From positions 1 through 64,000 of the forward strand of contig CAKVDZ010000006.1 of assembly GCA_934728585.1 (NCBI GenBank): 64,000 bases of DNA. Direction: 5' to 3'. Within the stretch, counting starts at the first letter, position 1; each line of letters begins with the position of its first letter. The stretch is from an uncultured Candidatus Melainabacteria bacterium (GTDB taxonomy: Bacteria; Cyanobacteriota; Vampirovibrionia; Gastranaerophilales; Gastranaerophilaceae). Positions 25,011 through 33,795 of the stretch are shown in pieces. The notes below the pieces were generated by a model. That model was not told where the DNA came from. It saw only the letters and a program-made list of their open reading frames with translations, and made no database searches. The position numbers and the translations under genes were made by a program.

Positions 25011-25958
25011 ATGAATAAAAAAGTTTTAGCAATTTTGCCACATAGTATTGCAGGGAGATTAATTGTAGATAGTTTAGCCAAAGGTTTTGAACAAAATGGC
25101 TATGAAGTCGAATATTATGACGAACTTTACTCTGATAATTTTTTAGAATTTATTAACGGCAAAGAATATTTTTGCATAACTGGGTATGATTTTTCACCTT
25201 TAAAACTAAAAGTTGATAACAACTTGAACATAACTTGTGTTTGCTATTTTGCAGATGAAATTGAGAGTAGAGCTTCAGGGGTTTTAGACGATTGGAAAAA
25301 ATATTTACCATATTTAAGCGAGGACGGGAATTACACGTTCTACTGGGATAGAGCCCTAGCTGAACGCTCAGATATTAAAAAACTTTATTATATGCCTCAA
25401 TTTGTAAATACAGAAGTTTATAAGCCAATGAATTTACAAAAAGAGTATGACATAATGTTTGCTGGTCGCTTGGATACTGATTATAGACTGAATTTTACAA
25501 TTGAATTAATGCAGAATTTTCCAAACTTAAAATTCGCTTGGTTTGCAATAGAAAAACACTACCAAGACGCACTTTCAAGAACCGAAGAAAAAGAATTGCT
25601 TACAAAGGCATATAAAGGTTTTATTGACAACGAACCTGATATGGCGGTTGCTTTGAATAAATCAAAATTTGTATATACGATGAATTCGCAAGGAATTTCA
25701 TCTTTAAACCATAGAACAATTCAAGCGGTAACTTGCAAAACTCTTGTTATAAGTGATTTTAGAGAAGAATTAAATATTTTTAAAGGTGATTTGCCGTTCT
25801 ATGTTGATATGGGTGATTTAGTTGAAAAAATTAATTACTACATGCAAAATGAAAAAGCATACGAATACGTCATAAACAGATGTTATGACTTTGCTTCAAA
25901 GTATTTGAATTCAAAATTCTGTGTTGAAAAAATGCTAGAAGTGATTAATCACAAGTAG
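25011..25958 (+). CDS. CgeB-like glycosyltransferase (GT-B fold), tentative
   Basis: About 315 residues. The N-terminal half begins KVLAILPHSIAGRLI, and the C-terminal half has YDIMFAGRLDTDYR and a late acceptor/donor region ending in LNHRTIQAVTCKTLVISDF...DMGDLVEKINYY, which resembles the C-terminal domain of CgeB and other group 1 glycosyltransferases. Donor and acceptor cannot be predicted. The start at 25011 is favoured; the in-frame start at 24984 would add nine residues. There is no Shine-Dalgarno sequence, but TGC-TTTATT ends 6 nt upstream. It converges with the pseudopilin gene and their 3' ends overlap by 14 bp. Confidence 0.6.
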   Translation: MNKKVLAILPHSIAGRLIVDSLAKGFEQNGYEVEYYDELYSDNFLEFINGKEYFCITGYDFSPLKLKVDNNLNITCVCYFADEIESRASGVLDDWKKYLPYLSEDGNYTFYWDRALAERSDIKKLYYMPQFVNTEVYKPMNLQKEYDIMFAGRLDTDYRLNFTIELMQNFPNLKFAWFAIEKHYQDALSRTEEKELLTKAYKGFIDNEPDMAVALNKSKFVYTMNSQGISSLNHRTIQAVTCKTLVISDFREELNIFKGDLPFYVDMGDLVEKINYYMQNEKAYEYVINRCYDFASKYLNSKFCVEKMLEVINHK

Positions 25959-26652
25959 TTTTTGTTTCCCAATTTAAAGCATCTTCACATTTGTTGTAAT
26001 CTAAGTTTCCAATGTGAACAACCCAATTTGTAGCATTATACATATGATTATCAGTTTGAAGACCTGGCTGCGGTTGTGCTACGAGTGGACCACTACTACT
26101 AATAATACTTCCATCTCCACCCAATTCCAAGTCATCAATATCATTTCTGTCAGTGCCGAATCCCCTTGGAATTATTGTTTGGTTATTGTCTGTTGTGTTA
26201 AATTCAAATGTATTTACTCCCGGTGTATGAGGTGGATTGTTTCCTAGGGTATATACAAAAAATCTGAATGAGGAGTTTGCATCACCTCTTATAGTTACGC
26301 CTATAACAGTTCCATTGTCAGTTTCTTTTTTAATACCCCATATACAATACATAGATCCAGTTCCTGAAAGACAATCTACGCTCTCTAAATAGTTTCCTTT
26401 TATAAAGTCAAGAACTCGTTTTATTTTTTCTTCGTCAGATAAACTAGAATTCCAAGTGTTGTAAGGTCCATATTTATTAATAGCTTTTTGATAAGCTAAT
26501 TCAATATCATTATATGCAATTTTTACTCTTGTAACGGTTTCTTCTTCGCCAAATTCTTTCGAAAGATTAGGTATTGTAAGTGCTCCAATAACCCCAATTA
26601 CTGCCATTACAATTAATATTTCAGCCAAGGTGAAAGCTTTATTGAATTTCAT
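25945..26652 (-). CDS. prepilin-like protein (pseudopilin)
   Basis: 235 residues. Short leader MKFNKA, then FTLAEILIVMAVIGVIGALT, the class III prepilin helix with Glu at +5. The globular part contains a GVNTFEF segment and, near the end, the WVVHIGNLDYNKCEDALNW pattern shared with the other two pseudopilins of the window, then a final Cys-Asp. It is exported and assembled through prepilin peptidase and a pilus or pseudopilus machine that is not encoded here. AAGGA precedes the ATG. The start overlaps the upstream flippase-like gene by 14 bp, so the two are co-transcribed. Confidence 0.85.
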   Translation of the reverse strand: MKFNKAFTLAEILIVMAVIGVIGALTIPNLSKEFGEEETVTRVKIAYNDIELAYQKAINKYGPYNTWNSSLSDEEKIKRVLDFIKGNYLESVDCLSGTGSMYCIWGIKKETDNGTVIGVTIRGDANSSFRFFVYTLGNNPPHTPGVNTFEFNTTDNNQTIIPRGFGTDRNDIDDLELGGDGSIISSSGPLVAQPQPGLQTDNHMYNATNWVVHIGNLDYNKCEDALNWETKTTCD

Positions 26653-27667
26653 TTGTAGTCCTTTCTTGTTTTTGAACTTCCTTAATTTTATCTAATGAAA
26701 AATTAAACTTGTATAAGTAATATATTCCCACTACAGTCAAAAGTGTAACTAATAAAACAGGGTGAACTAAAGACACGGCTAGTATAGTTGATTTATTAAC
26801 TCCGTAAATGCCTAATGCAATTAAGTATGCCGCTTGATATGGACCAAAAAATATTGATGTTGATGGTAACATAGCAGAAAATGAAATTAAACTTATAACA
26901 AATAAGCTTGCAGAAAATGGGAGATTTAAGTTAAAACTTTCCAAAATCAAAAATACGATATAACATTCAATTCCCCAAATAAGAGCGCTCATTACTGCAG
27001 ATTTTAAAGAAAGTTTCCAACTGTCTAAAACCTCAAATCCTTCCATGAATGAATTTGCATATTTGTTTAAACTTTTAATTACACCAGAAAGCTTGTTTAA
27101 GTGAATTTTTTCTAAAATATTTTCTGTTTTCTCGCAAACAAGGTCAATTTTATTGAATTTAAAAATAAGATAAAACGCAACCATACTGCCTATAAATACA
27201 GCGCCAAAAAAGTAAACTGCGCTAAGTATTACGGGATTATTTTTGCAATAAAACAGTACACCAAAAAGCAATATAAAAAAGACACTAATCCCATCTTGCG
27301 TTCTTTCTAGAATTACAGAACCAAAGACTTTCATTTTGTTTTCTTGCTTATTTTCGCCTAAATAATAAGCTCTGTATATATCTCCAGCTCTTGCAGGTAA
27401 AAAACTGTTTAACATGCTACCCACAATAAAAACCGCGCCTAAATGCCAATTTGAATACTTGGGGTTATCCATTAACAAGGCTTTCCAACGGATTCCGCGC
27501 AAATACATTGTAAAGTAATACAAAAATACAATCCAAAAAAGATATTTAAAACTGAACATCTTGAATGCGCCCAAAAATTCTTCTGCACTCATGTCCTTAA
27601 AGATGTATACCAAAAAGGCTAAAAATAAGATTGTGACTAATATTGTAAATATCTTCTTTTTATTCAT
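26639..27667 (-). CDS. LPG synthase-type (AglD/UPF0104) integral membrane protein
   Basis: 342 residues with about eight transmembrane helices and the family landmarks YLRGIRWKALL (about 61-71), a GSMLNSFLPARAGD..RAYYLGE loop and EGFEVL. This family covers the membrane domain of lysylphosphatidylglycerol synthase and stand-alone proteins suspected of moving or modifying lipid-linked molecules. The catalytic tRNA-dependent domain is absent, so lysylation is unlikely. No Shine-Dalgarno sequence is present; an extended -10 (TGATAAAAT) ends 6 nt before the ATG. The pseudopilin gene overlaps its 3' end. Confidence 0.85.
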   Translation of the reverse strand: MNKKKIFTILVTILFLAFLVYIFKDMSAEEFLGAFKMFSFKYLFWIVFLYYFTMYLRGIRWKALLMDNPKYSNWHLGAVFIVGSMLNSFLPARAGDIYRAYYLGENKQENKMKVFGSVILERTQDGISVFFILLFGVLFYCKNNPVILSAVYFFGAVFIGSMVAFYLIFKFNKIDLVCEKTENILEKIHLNKLSGVIKSLNKYANSFMEGFEVLDSWKLSLKSAVMSALIWGIECYIVFLILESFNLNLPFSASLFVISLISFSAMLPSTSIFFGPYQAAYLIALGIYGVNKSTILAVSLVHPVLLVTLLTVVGIYYLYKFNFSLDKIKEVQKQERTTNEIQ

Positions 27668-27682
27668 AAAAAAATTTTATCA
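27668..27682 (-). promoter_or_regulatory. probable leaderless promoter of the flippase-like gene
   Basis: On the minus strand TGA-TAAAAT (27674-27682), then six T residues, then ATG. The extended -10 has at most a weak -35 (TTAGCA at 18 nt). Confidence 0.5.
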
Positions 27683-27704
27683 TAATTTGAGCGATAATGC
27701 TAAA

Positions 27705-28436
27705 TTAATAAGGTTTATTAATCAAACTGTGATGAGTCGCAAATTCAATATTGTCGTTCAAGGGCTCAAGTTTGATATTATCGTTATATCGTTTTTCTAA
27801 TGCTAATTCTATTAAAAAGTCTGCGAAATGAGGGTTTTTAGGTAAGAACGAACCGTGCAAATATGTTCCAAAAACGTTTTTAAATCTTGCACCCTCTGTT
27901 TTGTCTTTGCCGTTGTTGCCATTTCCTGTTAAAACTGTAGAAATTGGTTTTGTTTCTCCTTGTAAAAATGTTAATCCGCTGTGATTTTCAAATCCAACAA
28001 GCGTATCAGGAGTTAAAAAATCAACTTTTGAAGTTACATTTCCGATAAATCTTTTGTTTCCAGCTAAAGTGTAAGCGTCTAAAAGGCTTATACCATCAAG
28101 TTGAGAACCGTCTTGCGCCTTGTAATAATGCCCAAATAGTTGGTATCCGCCACAAATTGCGAGAAATACAGCATTGTTGTCGCGTTCTTGTGTTAGAAAT
28201 TCCTTATTTCTTTGAATATCTTCTGCAACATCGACCTGTTGTCTATCTTGTCCTCCACCAATAAAATACATATCATGAGGTTTAAATTCATCGCCAACGT
28301 TAATTTCTTCAGCAATAAATTTGATACCTCTCCATTCACAGCGATTTCTTAAGGTTTTTACGTTGCCGATGTCGCCGTATAAATTCAGTAGTTTTGGATA
28401 AATATGTGCAAATGTAAGTTCTAAGTTTTTGTTCAT
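27705..28436 (-). CDS. gatD: lipid II isoglutaminyl synthase, glutaminase subunit GatD
   Basis: 243 residues of the CobB/CobQ-like class I glutamine amidotransferase family. The start HIYPKLLNLYGDIGN, the GGGQDRQQ loop, the nucleophile Cys95 in LAICGGYQL, GFENHSG, and the catalytic His in GTYLHGSF are all typical of GatD. GatD supplies ammonia to MurT, which amidates the D-glutamate of lipid II. MurT is not in the window, so the partner would be encoded elsewhere. No clear Shine-Dalgarno sequence is seen; TAAACT ends 6 nt before the ATG. Confidence 0.9.
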   Translation of the reverse strand: MNKNLELTFAHIYPKLLNLYGDIGNVKTLRNRCEWRGIKFIAEEINVGDEFKPHDMYFIGGGQDRQQVDVAEDIQRNKEFLTQERDNNAVFLAICGGYQLFGHYYKAQDGSQLDGISLLDAYTLAGNKRFIGNVTSKVDFLTPDTLVGFENHSGLTFLQGETKPISTVLTGNGNNGKDKTEGARFKNVFGTYLHGSFLPKNPHFADFLIELALEKRYNDNIKLEPLNDNIEFATHHSLINKPY

Positions 28437-28483
28437 AAATAAAGTTTAGTATAAATTTGTCATTAAATCAATAAATTAAATAA

Positions 28484-28514
28484 ATAAGGACGTGTCCGAA
28501 AGACACGCCCTTAT
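28484..28514 (-). terminator. terminator after the HU gene
   Basis: ATAAGG-A-CGTGTC pairs with GACACG-C-CCTTAT (one mismatch) around a 5-nt loop. Confidence 0.7.
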
Positions 28515-28554
28515 GGTTTTCATACTACTGTTATAGCTTAAAAAAGGAGTTGAA

Positions 28555-28833
28555 TTATTTGCCGTTAACAATAGCTCTGAATCTTTTACCAGCTGTGAAA
28601 GCAGGAACTGTTTTAGCAGGAATTTTGATTTCTTTACCGTTTTGTGGGTTTCTGCCGTTTCTAGCTGCACGTTTGCGAGGTTCGAAAGTACCAAAACCAA
28701 CTAATGTTACTTTTTTACCTTTAGCAAGTGTTTTTTCAACTGTATCAACGAATGCTGTTACAACATCGTATGCTTCTTTTTGAGTAACTTTTGCTTTTTT
28801 TGATAATTCTTGTACTAATTCTTCTTTGTTCAT
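28555..28833 (-). CDS. HU-family DNA-binding protein
   Basis: 92 residues, the size of HU. It opens MNKEELVQELSKKAKVTQKEA (two-helix dimerisation part), then KVTLVGFGTFEPRKRAAR, the RNGRNPQNG arm that enters the minor groove, and KTVPAFTAGKRFR. HU compacts and bends the nucleoid DNA. AAAGGA before ATG 28833 decides the start; the upstream in-frame ATG at 28848 lies within that signal. It is a single gene with its own terminator. A stretch of about 250 bp upstream has no gene and no clear signal other than a possible TGG-TAAAAT for the gene on the other side. Confidence 0.95.
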   Translation of the reverse strand: MNKEELVQELSKKAKVTQKEAYDVVTAFVDTVEKTLAKGKKVTLVGFGTFEPRKRAARNGRNPQNGKEIKIPAKTVPAFTAGKRFRAIVNGK

Positions 28834-29087
28834 TTTGTGTCCTTTCATAAATTTATGTACAAGTTTATTATATCTAGGAAATTTAAAATGGCAAGAGTAT
28901 TACGTATTTTTTACATTTCAGCCCTATAATCGGTCTAAAAGCTAGTAATAACTTGATTTGCTTAAACTTAATAAACTTAATATATCTATACAAAAAGTAA
29001 AAAATACCATTTCGGGCATGCTTTTGAATTCTTTTTTTGGTAAAATTATTTAGTAATGGGATTTTCCACTAGAGGTTTTTAGAATAG

Positions 29088-30425
29088 ATGAAAGAAAGAT
29101 TCATATTATTTACTATTATAGCTGGCTTGATTGTGTTTTTGTACATATATCAATACCACTTTAATACTATTTGGGGATTAGTTTTCATCGTTTTAGGAAT
29201 GACGGTTTATACAATTTATATGACTTTGGCTGACAAGCATAAAAAGCGTAAATTGCTTAAAAATCCTCAAGTTATCAATGAAAATTACAAACCGTTTGTT
29301 TCAATTATGGTACCTGCACACAATGAGGGTGCGGTTATTTCGCAAACCGTAGAAAATATTTTGCAATTAGATTATCCAAACTTTGAACTTATTGTTATTG
29401 ACGATAGAAGTGACGACAACACTGCAGATGTTATTCGTGAATTGGAACAAAAATATGACAAGGTTAAGGCTTTAGTTAGAGATAAGGGTGCTTTTCCTGG
29501 AAAATCAGCCGTTCTGAACGATGCTTTAGTTTATGCAAAAGGTGAAGCTATTTTAGTTTTTGATGCAGATGCAAGAGTAGATTCAGACTTTTTGACTAAG
29601 TTAATTCCAAATTTGGAGCCAGAAGATGTTGGCGCTGTTCAAGCAAGAAAAGTTATTTCAAATAGAGATGTAAACTTCTTAACTCGTTGTCAAGATAATG
29701 AAATGACACTTGATTCACACTTCCAAATTGGTCGTGACGCTGTTAAGGGTGCTGTTGAATTAAGAGGAAATGGCGAATTAATTAAAAGAAAAGCATTAGA
29801 AGATATTGGCGGTTGGAATAATTACACACTTGTAGATGATTTAGATATGTCTACAAGACTTCATATCAAGGGTTGGGATATTCGTTTTTGTCCTGAAGCG
29901 CAAGTTAGAGAAGAAGGCGTTATTTACTTGATGCCACTATATAGACAACGTAGACGTTGGTATGAGGGTACTGTAAGACGCTATTTAGAACTGTTTGGTG
30001 ACGTTTTGACTTCTAAAAAAATGTCATTACGTGCAAGTTTGGATATGACAGCATATTTATCTGAATTTATTATGCCAATGTGGTTCATTTTAGAGCTTAT
30101 AATCAGATGTTTCAAAGTTCTAACAGACAAAGTTGCAGTAGACGACATAGGTATTTTTACATCGCTTCTTGTAGGTCTTGTAATCGGTATTTGTTTTACT
30201 CTTGCAACTCGTTACAGCTTAAGAAAATATAATAAATTAGGTCGTTGGGAAGCTTTAAAACAAGCTGTTGAAACTTCAGCGTATATCTTGGCGATATGGT
30301 TCCCAGTTGCGTTTTACGTATCTTTGAAGATTTTATTCAAGCCAAAAGATATGGATTGGGGTAAAACAACACACGGACTTATTTTGGAAGAAGAACAACA
30401 ACACAAAGTAAAAGTCGGAGTATAA
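29088..30425 (+). CDS. family 2 glycosyltransferase, membrane-bound processive type
   Basis: 445 residues. Two N-terminal helices (8-25, 28-47), a GT-A domain with MVPAHNE, DDRSDD (105-110), DAD (159-161), the TLVDDLDMS acceptor Asp (250/251) and QRRRW (287-291), then two or three C-terminal helices. This D-D-D-QxxRW layout is that of PgaC/IcaA, hyaluronan and cellulose synthases, which polymerise a sugar and pass the chain through the membrane. Which polymer is made cannot be told; no deacetylase or export partner adjoins. A GAGG sequence is 14 nt from the ATG, further than usual. It is followed by apt after 19 bp. Confidence 0.9.
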   Translation: MKERFILFTIIAGLIVFLYIYQYHFNTIWGLVFIVLGMTVYTIYMTLADKHKKRKLLKNPQVINENYKPFVSIMVPAHNEGAVISQTVENILQLDYPNFELIVIDDRSDDNTADVIRELEQKYDKVKALVRDKGAFPGKSAVLNDALVYAKGEAILVFDADARVDSDFLTKLIPNLEPEDVGAVQARKVISNRDVNFLTRCQDNEMTLDSHFQIGRDAVKGAVELRGNGELIKRKALEDIGGWNNYTLVDDLDMSTRLHIKGWDIRFCPEAQVREEGVIYLMPLYRQRRRWYEGTVRRYLELFGDVLTSKKMSLRASLDMTAYLSEFIMPMWFILELIIRCFKVLTDKVAVDDIGIFTSLLVGLVIGICFTLATRYSLRKYNKLGRWEALKQAVETSAYILAIWFPVAFYVSLKILFKPKDMDWGKTTHGLILEEEQQHKVKVGV

Positions 30426-30444
30426 TTCGAAAAGGGGTAGATAA

Positions 30445-30969
30445 ATGTTAGCAGGCATTAAAGAAAAAATTAGAGCAATTCAAGATTTTCCAAAAGAGGG
30501 TATCTTATTTAGAGATATCACAACAGCTTTAAAAGAACCTGAAACAATGAAAAATATGGTTGATTTCTTGTATGAACATTACAAAGATAAAAAAATTGAT
30601 TATGTTGCAGGCATGGAATCAAGAGGTTTTATCGTTGGTATGCCTTTAGCATACAAATTGAATGTTGGTTTTATTCCAATCAGAAAACCTCACAAATTAC
30701 CAGCTCCTACATTTAAAGAAACTTACGAATTGGAATATGGTACTGATACAATTGAAATGCATAAAGATGCTGTTGAAGAAGGTAAAAATGTTCTAATTGT
30801 AGACGACTTGTTAGCAACAGGCGGAACAGCAAGCGCAGCTTGCAGGCTTATCGGTCAAGCAAAAGCAAATGTAGTTGGCGCAGCTTTTTGGATTGAATTA
30901 AACGGTCTAGGAGGACGTGAAAAGCTAGAAAAATTAGGCGTTGATGTCTTCACAATGTTGCAATACTAA
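30445..30969 (+). CDS. apt: adenine phosphoribosyltransferase
   Basis: 174 residues, normal length. It has IQDFPKEGILFRDIT at the N-terminus, AGMESRGFIVG, and the PRPP-binding motif VLIVDDLLATGGT (116-128). It converts adenine and PRPP to AMP for purine salvage in the cytoplasm. AAGGGG precedes the ATG. It lies 19 bp after the glycosyltransferase gene and is probably co-transcribed with it, ending at a strong terminator. Confidence 0.97.
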   Translation: MLAGIKEKIRAIQDFPKEGILFRDITTALKEPETMKNMVDFLYEHYKDKKIDYVAGMESRGFIVGMPLAYKLNVGFIPIRKPHKLPAPTFKETYELEYGTDTIEMHKDAVEEGKNVLIVDDLLATGGTASAACRLIGQAKANVVGAAFWIELNGLGGREKLEKLGVDVFTMLQY

Positions 30970-30990
30970 TTTTAGAGATTAATACAAACA

Positions 30991-31020
30991 AAAAGGCGGA
31001 CGCAACGCGTCCGCCTTTTT
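30991..31020 (+). terminator. intrinsic terminator after apt
   Basis: AAAAGGCGGACGC pairs perfectly with GCGTCCGCCTTTT around a 3-nt loop, with an extra T run. It also faces the end of higA and could serve both. Confidence 0.9.
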
Positions 31021-31034
31021 ATTTATATCAATTT

Positions 31035-31319
31035 TTATAATGCAATAACTTCTACATTAGATAAATCAACTTTTTGCTTAGCTTGCCACAAATCGTAAGC
31101 AACCTGCATTCTAAGCCATAATTCAGGTGATGTCTTTAATGCTTTTGCTAATTTTAGAGCCATTTCAGAACTGATACCAACTTTAGCATTTGTAATTTCA
31201 GATAAATTTTTACGACTTGTGCCTATTTTCAAGGCAAATTCAGAAATACTAAAATTTAAAGGTTTTATCCAATCTTCTAATAAAACAGTTCCTGGGTGAG
31301 GTGGATTAAACATTTCCAT
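31035..31319 (-). CDS. higA: HigA family antitoxin
   Basis: 94 residues. It begins with the HigA signature NPPHPGTVLLEDWI, followed by a five-helix Xre-type helix-turn-helix (SISEFALKIGTSRKNLSEI) and TSPELWLRMQVAYDLW. It should bind and neutralise HigB and repress the operon through the palindrome upstream of higB. AAAGGA precedes the ATG, 20 bp after the higB stop, in the usual toxin-first order of higBA. The sequence looks intact. Confidence 0.93.
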   Translation of the reverse strand: MEMFNPPHPGTVLLEDWIKPLNFSISEFALKIGTSRKNLSEITNAKVGISSEMALKLAKALKTSPELWLRMQVAYDLWQAKQKVDLSNVEVIAL

Positions 31320-31339
31320 AAATTATATCCTTTCTAATG

Positions 31340-31612
31340 TTAATCTTTATAGTCAACGATGTAAACATTTTCGTTTTCAAATTTAAAAGTTATTCTCCAA
31401 TTAGCTTGGACCGTAACAGCCCATAAACCTTTTAAATCTCCTGTTAAAGGGTGTAAACGATATGCTGGTGAATTTAAATCATTTAATTCAGACATTGAAT
31501 TTAAAACAGTTAGTATTCTTGATATTTTGTTTGCATGGATTGCTTGTATGCCTTTTGTAGAGCCTGTTTTAAAAAACTTTTCAAGTCCTTTATGATTAAA
31601 CGATTTTATCAT
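31340..31612 (-). CDS. higB: HigB family toxin (RelE-fold mRNA interferase), C-terminally truncated
   Basis: 90 residues. It has the HigB pattern: IKSFNHKGLEKFF, RLHPLTGDLKGLWAVTVQANWRITF and IVDYKD at the end. Family members end in a Asp-Tyr-His group that contributes to the RNase site. Here the codons after Asp90 read TAA-CAT-TAG, so a stop replaces what looks like the Tyr codon, directly before a His codon and a second stop. The loss of the last two residues would be expected to weaken or abolish toxicity (inference). No Shine-Dalgarno sequence; the promoter reaches to 6 nt from the ATG. higA follows after 20 bp. Confidence 0.88.
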   Translation of the reverse strand: MIKSFNHKGLEKFFKTGSTKGIQAIHANKISRILTVLNSMSELNDLNSPAYRLHPLTGDLKGLWAVTVQANWRITFKFENENVYIVDYKD

Positions 31613-31647
31613 ACTATTATTGTAACCTATTACGTAACAGGTGTCAA
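31613..31647 (-). promoter_or_regulatory. higBA promoter with palindromic operator in the spacer; leaderless
   Basis: On the minus strand TTGACA (31642-31647), 17 nt, TACAAT (31619-31624), 6 nt, ATG. The spacer holds CCTGTTACGTAATAGG, a 16-bp palindrome with one mismatched pair, the natural binding site for the HigA repressor. Confidence 0.75.
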
Positions 31648-31667
31648 GTGCTAAAAATAAAACTTAA

Positions 31668-32327
31668 CTATTTGCATCTAAACTTTGCATAATCCTTGTA
31701 AACAGAATTATTACCTGTTTGCTTGTCAAAGGATTCGTAATAGGCATAGGCCTTGCAGTAGTCACCTTTTTCTAAATAAACACCAGCTGAATTTTGGATA
31801 AAACACTCGTCTTGAGTTATTTTATAGGTTTCCTCAAGGTCGTTTAGAGCGTTGTCATATTCTCCTGCAATAAAATAAATACTTGCTCTTTCTTGATAAA
31901 TTCTAGGGTTTTCAGGTGAAAGTTTTATTGCTTCATCAAACAAATCAAGAACTTTTGGTGTAATTTTTTGTTCTTTTTTAAAAGTCGTGACAGCCATTTC
32001 TGAATAAGCATCAGAATTTTCTTTTAATTCAAGAGATTTTTTAAAAAACTCTAAAGACTTGTCGTAGTCTTCAAGATTAAGGTATGCGAGGCCTTTCATA
32101 AAATATAAATCACTTGATTTTGGCACTATTTTTAGCAGAAAATCAATTTTCTCAATAGATTTTTGAGGGCTTGAGTTTAATTCTTTAAAAATGGTGTTAC
32201 AAGTTTTACAATAAAATGCAAAAATTATAAGCAACGCAATTGCAATCAAACAACCAATAAAGGTATATTTGATTACAATACGAAATTTGTCAAAATTTTC
32301 TTGAATAGTATCTAAAAATTTGTCCAT
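31668..32327 (-). CDS. membrane-anchored TPR protein
   Basis: 219 residues. A transmembrane helix (about 18-40, YTFIGCLIAIALLIIFAFYC) is followed by four or five TPR-like repeats, for example DLYFMKGLAYLNLEDYDKSLEFFKKSLEL and the next ones at about 34-residue steps. TPR arrays bind partner proteins; here they probably face the periplasm. No enzyme motif is seen. TAAACT lies 6 nt before the ATG and no Shine-Dalgarno sequence is present. The gene stands between higBA and a sugar porter without obvious functional link. Confidence 0.75.
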   Translation of the reverse strand: MDKFLDTIQENFDKFRIVIKYTFIGCLIAIALLIIFAFYCKTCNTIFKELNSSPQKSIEKIDFLLKIVPKSSDLYFMKGLAYLNLEDYDKSLEFFKKSLELKENSDAYSEMAVTTFKKEQKITPKVLDLFDEAIKLSPENPRIYQERASIYFIAGEYDNALNDLEETYKITQDECFIQNSAGVYLEKGDYCKAYAYYESFDKQTGNNSVYKDYAKFRCK

Positions 32328-32358
32328 AGATTAAGTTTAATGATTTTTCTTTTAATGT

Positions 32359-33723
32359 CTAAAACTTTCTTGGATTTATTCCATTCACCCAGTTTTCTTC
32401 AATTTTTTCTAATGAAATACCTTTTGTTTCAGGAACAAAGAAGTAAACGAAGATTATGCATAGAATTGAAACAAATCCGAAAATCCAGAAAGTCCACGCT
32501 CCGCCAATTCTATGTAATAATACGGGGAAGCTTGCAACTACAAAGAAGTTGAATGCAAAGTTTGAAACGGTGCAGATACTCATTGAAATTCCGCGGATTT
32601 TTAATGGGAATACTTCTGATACGATAATCCAACCAACAGGTCCTAAACTCATCGCAAAGAAGATGATGTAAGTTACTAAACTTCCGACTGCCACCCATTT
32701 TTGATGTGAACCTAGAGCGCCAGCAAACGCAAAAGATGTTCCAAGTGCGAACAAACTTAGCATTACACCTGTCAAACCGAAGTATAATAGAGGTTTTCTG
32801 CCTAATTTATCAGTAAAGTATATTGCAACAATTGTCATTAAGAAGTTGATTAAACCAATACCTGCGGTTGCGTAAATCGCTGTAATATTGCTATCAAAAC
32901 CAGCAGATTTGAAGATTGTAGGAGCGTAATAAATGATTGTGTTAATACCTGTACAAATTTGTGCAAACATAATGCCAATGCCTACAACAAACGGCATAAT
33001 CATCCATTTTTTGAATATAAATTTTTCTCCTTTTGAAGAACTTTTACTAATAGTTTGTTTAATATCTTCAATTTCTTTATCTGCATCAATGTCTGGTTCA
33101 ATTTTTTTGAACACCTTTTTCGCTTCTTCGTCACGTTTTTTGCTGACAAGCCAACGCGGAGTGTCTTGCATTAAGCTCATTCCAACTAACAAAATCAAAC
33201 TTGGGACAACGCCTGCAAATAACATCCAACGCCAGCTGTAAACTGCATTTGCAAAAGCCGAATTTATTACATAAGAGAACAAAATACCTGCTGTAATTGC
33301 CCATTGATAAAGTGAAACAAGTGTTCCACGTAAAGCTTTTGGAGAAATTTCTGACAAATATAATGGTACAACGAAGTTAACGATTCCAACAGCAAAGCCG
33401 ACAAAAATTCTTGAAACAACTAATACGATTACATTTGGCGCAAATGCACACATAATTGAGCCGACCATAAAAATTACAGCCGTTGCCATAATAATTTTCT
33501 TACGTCCAAAAATATCTGCCAAAATGCCGTTTGTTGCTGCACCGATAACCGCACCAATTAAAACAGAACTTACTAAAAAACCTTGAAGTGAATCAGACAA
33601 ATCCCAAGTTTCGTTTATGAACAGTAATGCGCCTGAAATTACGCCTGTGTCATACCCAGATAACAAACCGCCCAAAGATGCGACAATTGCTACAATATAA
33701 AGCCATAAATATCTCATTTTCAT
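32359..33723 (-). CDS. MFS sugar porter (XylE/GalP/GLUT type)
   Basis: About 454 residues with twelve transmembrane helices. It carries the sugar porter signatures: GYDTGVISGALLF in helix 1, a DxxGRK loop (DIFGRKK, about 76-82), the FVGFAVGIVNFVVPLYLSE region, QICTGINTIIYYAPTIF in helix 7, DKLGRKP, and PETKG near the C-terminus. It imports a hexose or pentose with protons. The start at 33723 has AAGGACG upstream; the in-frame one at 33765 has not. No sugar catabolic gene or regulator is adjacent. Confidence 0.93.
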   Translation of the reverse strand: MKMRYLWLYIVAIVASLGGLLSGYDTGVISGALLFINETWDLSDSLQGFLVSSVLIGAVIGAATNGILADIFGRKKIIMATAVIFMVGSIMCAFAPNVIVLVVSRIFVGFAVGIVNFVVPLYLSEISPKALRGTLVSLYQWAITAGILFSYVINSAFANAVYSWRWMLFAGVVPSLILLVGMSLMQDTPRWLVSKKRDEEAKKVFKKIEPDIDADKEIEDIKQTISKSSSKGEKFIFKKWMIMPFVVGIGIMFAQICTGINTIIYYAPTIFKSAGFDSNITAIYATAGIGLINFLMTIVAIYFTDKLGRKPLLYFGLTGVMLSLFALGTSFAFAGALGSHQKWVAVGSLVTYIIFFAMSLGPVGWIIVSEVFPLKIRGISMSICTVSNFAFNFFVVASFPVLLHRIGGAWTFWIFGFVSILCIIFVYFFVPETKGISLEKIEENWVNGINPRKF

Positions 33724-33795
33724 AAAAAGCGTCCTTTTTTTTGAAATAATACCTGTGTTGTACATTATAACAAAAAATGGACGCAGTTTAAAGTG

